The notes under the pieces: model-generated
Databases searched by the model: none
Told to the model about the DNA's origin: nothing
The model's input: only the letters and a program-made list of their open reading frames with translations
Position numbers and translations under genes: made by a program
DNA from: Erythrobacter litoralis HTCC2594
GTDB lineage: Bacteria; Pseudomonadota; Alphaproteobacteria; Sphingomonadales; Sphingomonadaceae
Reading direction: 5' to 3'
Assembly (NCBI RefSeq): GCF_000013005.1
Contig: NC_007722.1
Location: 439,501-503,500 of the forward strand
DNA: 64,000 bases
Shown: piece after piece, positions 43,542-52,639 of the stretch
Layout of the letters: each line of letters opens with the position of its first letter
Position numbering within the stretch: the first letter of the stretch is position 1

Positions 43542-44081
43542 TTATGCGTTCTCCGGGACCCGTTGCTGCACCTGTTCGATCAGGGCATTCGAAAAGGCCG
43601 GGATGTCGTCCGGATTGCGCGCGGTGATCAGATTTCCGTCCACTGCTGCCTCCGAGTCGATCACATTTGCGCCTGCATTGCTGAGGTCGGTGCGGATCGA
43701 CGGCCAACCGGTGACGGTGCGATCGCGAATGATGTTGGCTTCTGCGAGCAACCACGGTGCGTGACAGATTGCGGCGATCGGCTTGTTCGCTTCGTTGAAT
43801 TCGCGGATCAGGCCGATCACGGTGTCATTCATGCGCAGGGCGTCGGGGTTGATCTGCCCGCCCGGCAGCAGCAGCGCGCCATAATCGTCGGCGGAGACTT
43901 CCTCGACGGTCAGATCGACCTTCACGCTGTCACCCCAGTTCTTGTCCTTCCACCCGGTGATCTCACCTTCCTCGAGGCTGGCGACGGTGGTGTCGATGCC
44001 GGCTTCTTCCAGGCGCTTCTTGGGTTTCATCAGTTCCGATTGCTCGAAACCGTCGGTGGCGATGATTAGGACGCGTTTCAT
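43542..44081 (-). CDS. PfpI/DJ-1 family protein (YhbO-like)
   Basis: 179 residues from the ATG giving MKRVLIIATDGFEQSEL. The nucleophile elbow AAICHAPWLL holds C106 and H107, and E13 lies in GFEQSE; together these form the PfpI-type site. Members act as glyoxalase/deglycase-like or stress chaperone enzymes rather than as strong proteases. AAGGGTAAC (with AAGG) precedes the start. Confidence 0.9.
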   Translation of the reverse strand: MKRVLIIATDGFEQSELMKPKKRLEEAGIDTTVASLEEGEITGWKDKNWGDSVKVDLTVEEVSADDYGALLLPGGQINPDALRMNDTVIGLIREFNEANKPIAAICHAPWLLAEANIIRDRTVTGWPSIRTDLSNAGANVIDSEAAVDGNLITARNPDDIPAFSNALIEQVQQRVPENA

Positions 44082-44252
44082 AAGGGTAACTCCTTGATTT
44101 GCTGTTGTTCTTCCAATGCATGAAGGCGCAAATCGTTCCAAGGCGGCGACGGGTTGAGGCCTCGATGCGGCAAGCGGGACAGAGGGTGACGGTTGACCCG
44201 AACGGACCCACCCGCAATGTCTGCTGCAACGCGCCTATCGAGAGGGAAAGCC

Positions 44253-45170
44253 ATGCCGACACGTCGAACCATCCTGCCCATAATCGGAGCCATGGCCCTG
44301 GTGGCCAGCGCACAGGCACAGGATGCCGCCGAGGAAACGCCGCCCCCGGCTTTCCCCGAGACCGAGATTTTCCTGTTCGACTATGACGCGAGCGCGGAGG
44401 GCGATGCGCTGTCGAACGGACGGAACGTCACCCAGCGGCCCGGGTACGACAACCAGCCCTATTTCACGCCGGGCAGCGCGACGTTCCTCTATGCGCGCGA
44501 TGACGGGACGCAGACCGATATCTGGGAATACGATATCGCCAGCGGCACGCACCGGCAGATCACGCGCACGCCCGAATCCGAATTCTCGCCCACGCCTTCG
44601 CCGGACGACAAGACGATCTCGATGGTGTTCGAGCGCAACAATTCGATCTGGCAGATCGAGCGCAGCGCACCCGATGCGCCGACCTGGGCGCTGGAGGCCG
44701 CCGGGGTCCCCGAACCGGTCGGCTATTTCGCGCGCAATTATGCGAGCGGCGATATCCTCTACTGGTCACGCTATGGCTTCAACGTCGCGCTGACCAGCGC
44801 CGAGAAACCCGCCTACCACTTCATCAGCGGCCACGCCGTTCCCGCGACCCCGCATGTGATCCCGGGCAGCGCAGAGATCAGCTTCGTCCACCGCCAGACC
44901 AACGAGCAGGTCTGGATCAAGGCCTTCGACCCCGAGACCAGGGCGATCCGCCCGCTGACCCCGCTGGTCGGCACCAACGCCAACTACACCTGGACCCCCG
45001 ACGGCGCGATCCTGCAGATCGAGGATGGCAAGGTGCATCGCTGGCGCGAGGATGGCGCGGGCTGGGCGGAGGTTGGCGACCTCTCCGAACCCGGCATAAC
45101 CTCAGCTAACCGCATCGCGGTCAGCCCGGATGGAAAGCGGATTGCGGTGGTGGGTTTGCCAGGAAAGTAA
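44253..45170 (+). CDS. Secreted beta-propeller-like protein (TolB/PD40 repeats)
   Basis: 305 residues with a signal peptide ending ALVASAQAQ. Repeated segments with YFTPGSATFLYARDDGTQTD, GTHRQITRTPESEFSPTPSPDD and YTWTPDGAILQIEDGKVHRW match PD40/WD-like blades as in TolB. No catalytic domain follows. It probably sits in the periplasm; partner unknown. Confidence 0.8.
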   Translation: MPTRRTILPIIGAMALVASAQAQDAAEETPPPAFPETEIFLFDYDASAEGDALSNGRNVTQRPGYDNQPYFTPGSATFLYARDDGTQTDIWEYDIASGTHRQITRTPESEFSPTPSPDDKTISMVFERNNSIWQIERSAPDAPTWALEAAGVPEPVGYFARNYASGDILYWSRYGFNVALTSAEKPAYHFISGHAVPATPHVIPGSAEISFVHRQTNEQVWIKAFDPETRAIRPLTPLVGTNANYTWTPDGAILQIEDGKVHRWREDGAGWAEVGDLSEPGITSANRIAVSPDGKRIAVVGLPGK

Positions 45171-45268
45171 GAGGACCCGTAATAAAATTGGCGATGGACA
45201 TACTCCCTCGAGATTGCGGCCCTTGCCAAGGCGGAAGCTCTGCGACCGCCTCTGCGTCGATTGATAAC

Positions 45269-45988
45269 TCATTCCGGGGCAATGAAAATTTCAGACGATT
45301 GCGCTTCTATGGATACTGTCTCAATTTTCAATGTGAGCGTGTCAGCAGCTTCTTTGCCTCGCTGCAATCCGGTGGTTGCCGTGCATACGCCATGAAAAAA
45401 TGCGTAGTCACTGAGTTCAACAGACTCTTGATCTGCGACCATGCGACGAACAAGAAAGCTGGCCGGATCGATCCATAAGTCGACACTGCCTGCCCCTGTT
45501 GGCGTGACCTGCAGAACGACGAAACTGAAGCCCTCATGCTCCTTTTCGCCTACAACCTGAAAATCAGCCGGGAAGCGATCTGGCAAAAAATATGCGTGGG
45601 AACTTATATATGCATCTCGCCGCTGTTTTCGAAGGGTTTCATCGCGTCTGTCGATTGACACACTTCCATCTTGGCCGACCGACCAGAATTCCGTGCCATC
45701 AAAGCCGACGTGTCGAAGTTGCATCTCCCCTGCGCTAGCCCTGGCTGCTGTTGCCAGATCGCGCATCGCGCTCCACGCGTCGTAGGTAGCTTCCAATCCA
45801 TTTGGCAACTCGACCTTGCCAGTCTCATGCCACCCCTCGACCCTGTCCCATGCATCTCCACCGCAAGCTTTGCGCATTTGAGCTAGGAGTACTTGTTCTC
45901 TATCGCCAATCATCTGATGATCGGCGACACTTGCGCATCCCGAAAGTGCCAATGACACTGGAACAAGCAGGAAAAGATATCTCGCCAT
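45269..45988 (-). CDS. Hypothetical lipoprotein, LolA/outer-membrane-sorting-like
   Basis: 239 residues from the ATG giving MARYLFLLV, lipobox LALSGC (C18). CGGDAWDRVEGWHETGKVEL, and the DLWIDPASFLVRRMV segment, resemble the N-terminal domain of retropepsin-like and LolA-like proteins that bind hydrophobic cargo. The C-terminal half is not recognised. The region has visibly lower GC content than neighbouring genes, so the gene may be a more recent arrival. Confidence 0.6.
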   Translation of the reverse strand: MARYLFLLVPVSLALSGCASVADHQMIGDREQVLLAQMRKACGGDAWDRVEGWHETGKVELPNGLEATYDAWSAMRDLATAARASAGEMQLRHVGFDGTEFWSVGQDGSVSIDRRDETLRKQRRDAYISSHAYFLPDRFPADFQVVGEKEHEGFSFVVLQVTPTGAGSVDLWIDPASFLVRRMVADQESVELSDYAFFHGVCTATTGLQRGKEAADTLTLKIETVSIEAQSSEIFIAPE

Positions 45989-46170
45989 TATCGAAGTCCT
46001 CGCAGCAACCTGCTGTACAGATGCCATACGCGCTTATTTTGACGCACCAATCGAAATGATCACCGATCGCTAGAGCGTCTGCGAGAAATCGAGGTCAGCA
46101 ATTCATGCTCTCCCAATCCTGTGGAAACCCCTCTCCCTAGCTGCGCGCCGCCTTGCTAGACGGGCGGCCA

Positions 46171-48480
46171 ATGTCCGACCCGACCGAAATCACTGAACCC
46201 GATCCCTTCGATGCCATCGTCGATGCGCCATTCGATTCTGCGCTGGAAGAGCGCTATCTTGTCTATGCGCTCTCGACCATCACGGCGCGCTCGCTGCCCG
46301 ATCTGCGCGACGGGTTGAAGCCGGTCCATCGCCGCTTGCTGTGGACCATGCGGCAGTTGAAGCTGGACCCGACCAACACCTTCAAGAAAAGCGCCCGCGT
46401 CGTCGGCGAGGTGATCGGTAAGTACCACCCGCATGGCGATACCGCGGCCTATGATGCCATGGTCCGCCTCGCGCAGGATTTCGCGCTGCGTTATCCGCTG
46501 GTCGAGGGGCAGGGGAATTTCGGCAATATCGATGGCGATAACGCCGCTGCCTATCGCTACACCGAAGCGCGGCTGACCCGCACCGCCATGGCGCTGATGG
46601 CCGGTCTGGACGAAGGCACGGTCGATTTCATCCCGACCTATAATGGCGAGGAGGAGGAGCCGGAACTGATGCCGGGCCTGTTCCCCAACCTGCTGGCCAA
46701 TGGCGCAAGCGGGATCGCGGTGGGGATGGCGACCAATATCCCCAGCCACAATGTCCATGAAATCATCGACGCAACGCTGGAGCTGATCGACAACCCTCAT
46801 GTCGAGCACGCGCGGCTGATGGAGCTATTCCAGGGGCCGGACCTGCCGACCGGCGGCTTGATTGTCGATAGCCCGGAGGTAATCTCCAACGCCTATGAAA
46901 CCGGGCGCGGGTCTTTCCGCATCCGTGGGCGGTTCCATGCGGCGGAGGCGGAGAAACAGGCGGACCAAGGCGCCGGGATCGAGCGGCTCGGCGGCGGGCA
47001 ATGGCAGCTCGTCATCTCCGAAATCCCCTACCAGGTGCAGAAGGGCAAGCTGATCGAGCAGATCGCGCAGGCGATCGCCGACAAGAAGCTGCCGATCCTC
47101 GACGATGTCCGCGACGAAAGCGACGAGCAGATCCGCATCGTGCTGGTGCCGCGCAGTCGCAATATCGATCCCGAACTGCTCAAGGAATCAATCTACAAGC
47201 TGACCGACATGGAAACCCGTTTCGGGCTCAACTTGAACGTGCTCGATGCCACCCGCACGCCGATGGTGATGGGGCTGAAGGAGCTGCTGGAAAACTGGGT
47301 CCGCAGCCAGATCGAGATCCTGCAGCGGCGCACGCAGCACCGGCTCGACCAGATCGCGCGGCGGCTGGAGCTGGTCGAAGGCTATATCATCGCCTTCCTC
47401 AATCTCGACCGGGTGATCGAGATCATCCGCTACGAGGACGAGCCGAAGCAGGTGATGATGGCGGAATTCAGCCTCACCGACCGGCAGGCCGAAGCGATCC
47501 TCAACATGCGGCTGCGCAGCTTGCGCAAGCTGGAGGAGATGGAGCTCAAGCAGGAGAAGACCGACCTGCTGGCCGAGCAGGAAGAGCTGGAGAAGCTGCT
47601 CGGCTCGCCTGCGCGCCAGCGCACGCGACTGAAGCGCGACCTGAAGGCGCTGCAGAAGGAATACGGGCTCGACACAGAATTGGGCGCACGCCGCACGACC
47701 ATCGCCGAGGCCGAGCCGACCGTAGAATTCAGCATGGACGCGATGATCGAGAAGGAGCCGGTCACCGTAGTGCTGAGCCAGAAAGGCTGGGTCCGCGCCG
47801 CCAAGGGCCATGTCGACCTGGAAGGCAGCAAGGACGGGTGCGGCGATTTCAAGTACAAGGAAGGCGATGGCCCGGCCTTTGCCGTCCATTGCCAGACCAC
47901 CGACAAGGTGCTGCTCGCCGCCGACAACGGGCGCTTCTTCACGCTGGGCGCGGACAAGCTCCCCGGTGCGCGCGGCTTCGGCGAGCCGGTGCGCAACACG
48001 CTCGACATCGATGCCGAAGCGCAGATCGTGGCCATGCTGGTGAGCAATCCCAGGGGCCGGCTGCTGCTGGCAGCGGATACTGGCAAGGGTTTCGCGGCGG
48101 AGATGGGCGAACTGGTCGCCGAGACCCGCAAGGGCAAGCAGGTCGTCAACCTCAAGGGCGATGCGAAGCTGCGCGTCGTCCGCCCGATTGCAGATTGCGA
48201 CGATCACGTCGCCGTGGTGGGCGAAAACCGCAAGCTGGTCGTGTTCAATCTCGAGGAGCTACCGGTGCTCGCCCGCGGGCAGGGCGTGCAATTACAGCGC
48301 TATCGCGACGGCGGATTGTCCGATGCCAAGACCTTCGTGCTCGACCAGGGCCTGAGCTGGCAGATGGGCGGCAAGGGCGACCGGACCCGGACCGAGACCG
48401 ATATCTGGCAATGGAAGGTCGCGCGCGGCGGAGCCGGGCGCTTGCCGCCGCAGGGCTTCCCCAGAGACAACCGGTTCTGA
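46171..48480 (+). CDS. parC: DNA topoisomerase IV subunit A
   Basis: 769 residues from the ATG giving [10 protein letters not shown]; an in-frame TTG six codons upstream is weaker. The catalytic tyrosine lies in [14 protein letters not shown], preceded by the quinolone-region [19 protein letters not shown], and the C-terminal beta-propeller occupies about 510-769. ParC pairs with ParE to decatenate daughter chromosomes. In the quinolone region the residue matching E. coli S80 is threonine and that matching E84 is aspartate. Length and motif order separate it from GyrA (no GyrA-box). Confidence 0.95.
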   Translation: MSDPTEITEPDPFDAIVDAPFDSALEERYLVYALSTITARSLPDLRDGLKPVHRRLLWTMRQLKLDPTNTFKKSARVVGEVIGKYHPHGDTAAYDAMVRLAQDFALRYPLVEGQGNFGNIDGDNAAAYRYTEARLTRTAMALMAGLDEGTVDFIPTYNGEEEEPELMPGLFPNLLANGASGIAVGMATNIPSHNVHEIIDATLELIDNPHVEHARLMELFQGPDLPTGGLIVDSPEVISNAYETGRGSFRIRGRFHAAEAEKQADQGAGIERLGGGQWQLVISEIPYQVQKGKLIEQIAQAIADKKLPILDDVRDESDEQIRIVLVPRSRNIDPELLKESIYKLTDMETRFGLNLNVLDATRTPMVMGLKELLENWVRSQIEILQRRTQHRLDQIARRLELVEGYIIAFLNLDRVIEIIRYEDEPKQVMMAEFSLTDRQAEAILNMRLRSLRKLEEMELKQEKTDLLAEQEELEKLLGSPARQRTRLKRDLKALQKEYGLDTELGARRTTIAEAEPTVEFSMDAMIEKEPVTVVLSQKGWVRAAKGHVDLEGSKDGCGDFKYKEGDGPAFAVHCQTTDKVLLAADNGRFFTLGADKLPGARGFGEPVRNTLDIDAEAQIVAMLVSNPRGRLLLAADTGKGFAAEMGELVAETRKGKQVVNLKGDAKLRVVRPIADCDDHVAVVGENRKLVVFNLEELPVLARGQGVQLQRYRDGGLSDAKTFVLDQGLSWQMGGKGDRTRTETDIWQWKVARGGAGRLPPQGFPRDNRF

Positions 48481-48817
48481 CGACCCCCTCTCCTGACCGA
48501 GAATCAAGAAGGGCCGCCGACGCCAGAGGCGCGACGACCCTTCCGATGCGACCCGAGGGCTAACCCTTGCAGGGAGGCGCAAGAGCACAGCCGCACGAGA
48601 CGAGGCAGGAACTCTCCGTCCGCTAAGAGGAGGAACTGGCGGAGGGGGCTCCGTTACCGAAATTTCGGTATGACGCTTACGTAAAGGTAAGCCAATGAAC
48701 CACGGCTGAAGGGTGGTGCTGCGCATAGTTCAGCCAGGCTGCCTGTTTGCGACACAGAAAGGGCCGGGCACTGCGTCGAGTGCCCGGCCCCTTTTCGACC
48801 CGAAGGCTCTGGCGGCC
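48481..48817. other. Intergenic region with several palindromes after parC
   Basis: 337 bases. An imperfect stem at 48508-48541 (AAGGG...CCCTT with internal mismatches) may end parC transcription. At 48655-48670 there is a perfect 16-base palindrome TACCGAAATTTCGGTA, directly followed at 48675-48692 by GCTTAC-GTAAAG-GTAAGC. At 48761-48790 is the terminator of the next gene. I see no coding frame. Confidence 0.6.
48761..48790 (-). terminator. Terminator of the secreted repeat-protein gene
   Basis: GGGCCGGGCACT and AGTGCCCGGCCC form a perfect 12-bp stem with a six-base loop, followed by TTTCTG on the minus strand. It lies 27 bases after the stop codon. Confidence 0.88.
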
Positions 48818-49333
48818 TTATCCGGCGGTGGCGGCTTCCTGTGCAGCAGCCACGGTTTCGGCGACCTGCTCGGCGGTGAAGCGCGCGGTCAGGATGCCAT
48901 TGGCGGGAAGGGTGAAGTGCTCGCGCAGCAGCGCGACCGACCCTTCGGTCAGATCGACGACCACATTGTCGCCTTCGATCGACGCGACGGTGCCGAGCAT
49001 GACGTCGTCGGCCGAGTGCACCATGGCACCTTCGACGAGTGCGGCATCGCGCTTGGCAGCGGCTTCGGCCTTCTGAGCGGCCATGATTTCGTTGAGTTGG
49101 GCCTTGGTGACCGAGATGACCGGGCCGTCGGGGCCTTCTGCCAGCACATTGGCCGGAACCGGCGCATCGTGCTCGCCGGTGGCGATCACGACAGTGGTCG
49201 CGTCGGCGGTGGTGATGGTTCCGACTTCGTTGCCTTCCGGTCCGTAGACGGTGTCGCCGACAGCAGGTGCGGCCTGGGCAGCGGTGGCGAATGCAAGAGC
49301 AGCGGCGGCGCCGACGATCTTGGTGAACTTCAT
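48818..49333 (-). CDS. Secreted protein with two KOW/PRC-like repeats
   Basis: 171 residues from the ATG giving MKFTKIVGAA. The signal peptide ends TAAQAAPA. Two similar halves follow: one with VGDTVYGPEGNEVGTITTAD then VISVTKAQL, the other with GAMVHSADDVMLGTVASIEG then LTARFTAEQV, each a small beta-barrel-like unit followed by a helix. The halves look like an internal duplication. Function unknown; such proteins are common in sphingomonads, to my knowledge. The gene has its own strong terminator. Confidence 0.7.
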   Translation of the reverse strand: MKFTKIVGAAAALAFATAAQAAPAVGDTVYGPEGNEVGTITTADATTVVIATGEHDAPVPANVLAEGPDGPVISVTKAQLNEIMAAQKAEAAAKRDAALVEGAMVHSADDVMLGTVASIEGDNVVVDLTEGSVALLREHFTLPANGILTARFTAEQVAETVAAAQEAATAG

Positions 49334-49557
49334 TGCAAAACTCCGTTTGTCCTCGTGCTCCGACATCCTCGGCACCGTCCACTTGGGCGAACGATGCTCA
49401 CGACCCGGTTGGCGGAGCTTGTGAATTCAACCGCTGCTCGCGAAAGGGCAGGCGCGGCCTGATTGGATTCCGGGGTCACCGGAAGAGCGCGCCATAACGG
49501 GATCGGTTCCCGCATGACAACATTTGGATAGGTAGCTTATCGCACCTGAAGCTCGGC

Positions 49558-50745
49558 TTAAGGCAAATCGCGGGCGTTCAGGGCTTCGTCGAGCAGCTCG
49601 GCAACCCGCGCTTCGGGCGGGAACCCCTCTTCGACCCACCGCGCCTCTATGCCCTGCAGGATCCGCGCAACCTCCGGGCCGGCCCCGACCCCGCGCGCGA
49701 CGATCGCACCGCCCTTGAGTGGGAATTGCGGGACATGCCAGTCTTGCAGGGGCGCGGGGTCTGCGCCCGCCAGCAGCAGCCTGTCCCGTGCATTATCGAG
49801 ACCTTCTTCATAGGCCAGCGGTCGTGCGCGCGTCTCGTCTTCGGGCTGTCGCCGGGCCAAGGAGACCAGCCGGTCGCGTTGGGCTCGCGACAGGCGCAGC
49901 CGCGCCGCGACGCTTTCGGCCAGCGTCGCCACCGGAGGCAGAAGCGCGGCGAGCCGCCGCAAGGGATCGGGCGCGATGGAGTATCGAGCCTCGCTGGCAA
50001 TCAGGGCTTGCAGCCGCGCGACTTCCGCCTTGCCGGCTTCGGACAAGATGACGGGCAGCACCCCGCGCTCGCGCATCCGCGCGATCGTAGGCGCCGGATC
50101 GGGCAGGGCGAGCAGGCTCAGCAATTCCATCGCCACGCGCTCGCGGCTCAGGCCCTTGAGCGTTTCGGCAAGCTCGGCGCAGGCTTCCTCGGCCTCTTCG
50201 TCCAGCTCCGCGCCGAACCGCGCCTGGAAGCGGAAATAGCGGAGAATACGCAGGTGGTCTTCACGGATACGTTCACGCGCGTCGCCGATAAAGCGGACAC
50301 GGCGCGCCTCAAGGTCCTCGAGGCCGCCGAAAAAATCGCTGATCGCCAAGGTCTTCGGGTCAGCGTACAGCGCGTTGATGGTGAAATCGCGCCGCGCCGC
50401 GTCATCGCGCCACTCGCCTGCAAAGGCGACGGTGGCGCGGCGCCCATCGGTACTGACATCCTTGCGCAGGGTCGTGATCTCGACCGGCCCGCCCGGCAGG
50501 ATGGCGGTGACGGTGCCGTGATCGATGCCTGTCGGGACGGTGCGGATGTCGGCAGCGGCCAAGCGCTCCATCACATCCTCAGGCAACAGCGGCGTCGCCG
50601 CATCGACATCCTTGACAGCATCGCCCAGCAGCGTGTCGCGCACCGCGCCTCCCACCCAGCGCAGATTGTCGGCGCCCAGCACACCGACCAGCGACGCGAG
50701 GTCGTCGCGCTGGGTCCATGGGGCTGATGGCAAGATTTGCTGCAT
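49558..50745 (-). CDS. CCA-adding tRNA nucleotidyltransferase family protein
   Basis: 395 residues from the ATG giving MQQILPSAP. Class II nucleotidyltransferase head: RWVGGAVRDTLLGDAVKDVDAAT with the carboxylate pair in KDVDAA, then EITTLRKDVSTDGR and RRDFTINALYAD, and the neck domain DARERIREDHLRILRYFRF. It adds or repairs CCA ends of tRNA (tRNA-Val here already encodes CCA). The C-terminal half has no HD domain. The tail is last in a minus-strand run with NudL and DUF1285. Confidence 0.92.
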   Translation of the reverse strand: MQQILPSAPWTQRDDLASLVGVLGADNLRWVGGAVRDTLLGDAVKDVDAATPLLPEDVMERLAAADIRTVPTGIDHGTVTAILPGGPVEITTLRKDVSTDGRRATVAFAGEWRDDAARRDFTINALYADPKTLAISDFFGGLEDLEARRVRFIGDARERIREDHLRILRYFRFQARFGAELDEEAEEACAELAETLKGLSRERVAMELLSLLALPDPAPTIARMRERGVLPVILSEAGKAEVARLQALIASEARYSIAPDPLRRLAALLPPVATLAESVAARLRLSRAQRDRLVSLARRQPEDETRARPLAYEEGLDNARDRLLLAGADPAPLQDWHVPQFPLKGGAIVARGVGAGPEVARILQGIEARWVEEGFPPEARVAELLDEALNARDLP

Positions 50746-50806
50746 CCAACATCCGTTCGGGCTGCGCCTGTCCAAGCCCCGTCCTTCACTAATAACCCTG
50801 CGCTAT

Positions 50807-50844
50807 AAGAAAGTACGACCCTTCGACAAGCTCAGGGTGAACGG
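50807..50844. repeat. Dispersed palindromic repeat, single arm (copy E)
   Basis: A right arm only: AAGAAAGTACGACC then the unit ACCCT-TCGACAAGCTC-AGGGT, ending GAACGG. A degraded left arm (GCCCCGTCCTTCAC) may lie at 50776-50789. It sits between nudL and the CCA gene on the same strand. Confidence 0.7.
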
Positions 50845-50861
50845 AGACGGGATAAGGAACC

Positions 50862-51461
50862 TCAATCGAACAGTTCGGTCAGTTCCAGCCGGTGGGCGAG
50901 ATTGGCGATGATCGCCGCGGTCACGCCCCAGATGCGATAGCCTTCGTAATGCATCTCGTAATAGGTCCGCTCGGCCCCGCGCCATAGCACCGTGTTGGCG
51001 GTGTAGTTCGACCGGTCGAACAGGGTTGCGAGTGGCACTTCGAACCAGCTTTCGACCTCGCCGGGATTGGGCACCAGCGGCAGGTCGGGCGGGACAACGC
51101 CGAGGACGGGCGTCACGTCGAACCCGGTGCCGGTGATGTAATTGTCGGTCGCGCCGATCACGCGCACCTTCTCGCGCGGCATGGCAAGCTCTTCCTCCGC
51201 TTCGCGCAAGGCGGCCTCGAGCGGCGTTTCGCCCTCGTCGATCTTGCCGCCGGGAAAGGCGACCTGGCCGGGGTGGCTGCGCAGCCCGGTCGGGCGTTGG
51301 GTCAGGATCACACCGGGCTCGGCGCGCTCGACGACCGGGATCAGGACGGCGGCAGGTTTGGGTCTGCCTTCCGCGAAGCGCTCGTCGGTGATCAGGTCGG
51401 GATGCGGATAGCCATGGCCGTCGTCGAACACGCGCTGGAGCCGTTCGAAGAAAGTGCTCAT
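50862..51461 (-). CDS. NUDIX hydrolase, CoA pyrophosphatase-like
   Basis: 199 residues. The Nudix box is GGKIDEGETPLEAALREAEEEL, given here as a region near 70-92, containing RExxEE, preceded by LRSHPGQVAFPGG, which is the NuCoA extension. It hydrolyses CoA to phosphopantetheine and adenosine 3',5'-bisphosphate in the family. It overlaps the DUF1285 stop by four bases (ATGA type). Confidence 0.92.
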   Translation of the reverse strand: MSTFFERLQRVFDDGHGYPHPDLITDERFAEGRPKPAAVLIPVVERAEPGVILTQRPTGLRSHPGQVAFPGGKIDEGETPLEAALREAEEELAMPREKVRVIGATDNYITGTGFDVTPVLGVVPPDLPLVPNPGEVESWFEVPLATLFDRSNYTANTVLWRGAERTYYEMHYEGYRIWGVTAAIIANLAHRLELTELFD

Positions 51462-52006
51462 GCGGGCAGCAGCGAAAAGGTCTCGCCTTGGCTGGTCACG
51501 GTCCAGTCGTCGCCCAGCGCGAGCGCATGCTCGGCCAATTGCTCGTAGGTGCTGCGATTGAGCCGGGCCTCCAGCCCGCCACGCACGTTGAGATAAATCG
51601 CCGGCGTTTCGGCATCGCCGCGCGCGACGAGCGGGTGGTCGGGTCCGGCGACGATCAATTCGTCGGTATTGAGCCGGAAGGCCAGCGCCCCGTCGCGCTC
51701 GACCATGTCGGTTGCCACGAAGGCTGCGTCCTCGACCTGGATCGCCAGCTTCTCGAACGGCGAGAGCAGGTGGTGGCTGCCGTCCTCGTCGCGGACCAGC
51801 AGGCCGGAGAAGGCGCGCACCATTGCCGGGCGCGTTATCGGGCTGCCGTCATGATACCAGGTGCCGTCCGCCGCGATGCGCATGCGGCTGTCGCCCGTCC
51901 GCTCGGGCGCCCAGTGTTCGACCGGCGGCAGCTTTCGCGCCGCGACCTGCTCGGCAATTTGATCGAGCGTCAGGTCGGCCAGTTCGGGAGGGGGTTGGTA
52001 CGGCAT
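51458..52006 (-). CDS. DUF1285 domain protein
   Basis: 182 residues, cytoplasmic. DUF1285 features: PPVEHWAPERTGDSRMRIAAD, DGTWYHDGSPITRPAMVRAF, LLSPFEKLAIQVEDAAFVAT. Function unknown. The stop overlaps the nudL start, and it starts 51 bases after the GNAT gene, so the run GNAT, DUF1285, NudL, CCA transferase is probably one unit. Confidence 0.9.
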   Translation of the reverse strand: MPYQPPPELADLTLDQIAEQVAARKLPPVEHWAPERTGDSRMRIAADGTWYHDGSPITRPAMVRAFSGLLVRDEDGSHHLLSPFEKLAIQVEDAAFVATDMVERDGALAFRLNTDELIVAGPDHPLVARGDAETPAIYLNVRGGLEARLNRSTYEQLAEHALALGDDWTVTSQGETFSLLPA

Positions 52007-52057
52007 GGCTCTCGCATGGCAGAATGCGCGAGCACGCTCAATGTATCCCGAGTGTCG

Positions 52058-52579
52058 CTATCCAGCCCAGGGACCGAGCATGCCCTCATCGGGCAGGATG
52101 CCGGGATTGTCGCAGCGCAGCAGCAGGCGAGCGGGGTCGTATGGTCCCGGGCAATGCCAGTTGCCGGTGTGGTCGGCGGAAAAACCCCATTGCCCGTAAT
52201 ACTCCGCGTCGCCGATCATGACCTGCGGCAGCGCAGATGTCCCGTCGGCTGCCATCGCTTCGACCGCGCCCAGCGCCGCGCCCATCAGCGCCTTGCCATA
52301 GCCTTCGCCCTGCAGCGCAGGCAGCACGGCGACCGGACCGACCATGATCAGCGGATGGCCCTTGACATCGGGGGTTGCGAGCGCGACCGGCCAGAGCTGG
52401 ATGCTCCCGGCGAGAAAGTCGCCGTCGTCGAGCGCGGCGAAACTCAGCGCTTCGAGCCAGGGGCTGCCCTCGCGGACGCGATAGGCGGTGCGCGCCATGC
52501 GGTCTTCACCGAAAGCCTCGTCGAGTAATTGCTCGACCAATGCGGGTTCGACCGCAGACAAGGGGATGATCGTCGCCAT
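52058..52579 (-). CDS. GNAT N-acetyltransferase, YhbS-like
   Basis: 173 residues. The acetyl-CoA loop reads VGPVAVLPALQGEGYGKALM, with the Q/R-x-x-G-x-G/A signature, and VMIGDAEYYGQWGF is a typical late strand. Acceptor substrate unknown. It is in the minus-strand run between the sugar dehydrogenase and DUF1285. Confidence 0.88.
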   Translation of the reverse strand: MATIIPLSAVEPALVEQLLDEAFGEDRMARTAYRVREGSPWLEALSFAALDDGDFLAGSIQLWPVALATPDVKGHPLIMVGPVAVLPALQGEGYGKALMGAALGAVEAMAADGTSALPQVMIGDAEYYGQWGFSADHTGNWHCPGPYDPARLLLRCDNPGILPDEGMLGPWAG

Positions 52580-52639
52580 CGGGCGCGCCGGTTAAGGCCG
52601 CGAAGCGGCGCTGTCGAGCAAGATCGGGTTTGTGCGAGC

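Noticed and set aside
47001..48563. 520-codon frame overlapping parC on the same strand
   Set aside because: Frame-shifted reading of parC; Arg/Gly/Ala-rich and without domains.
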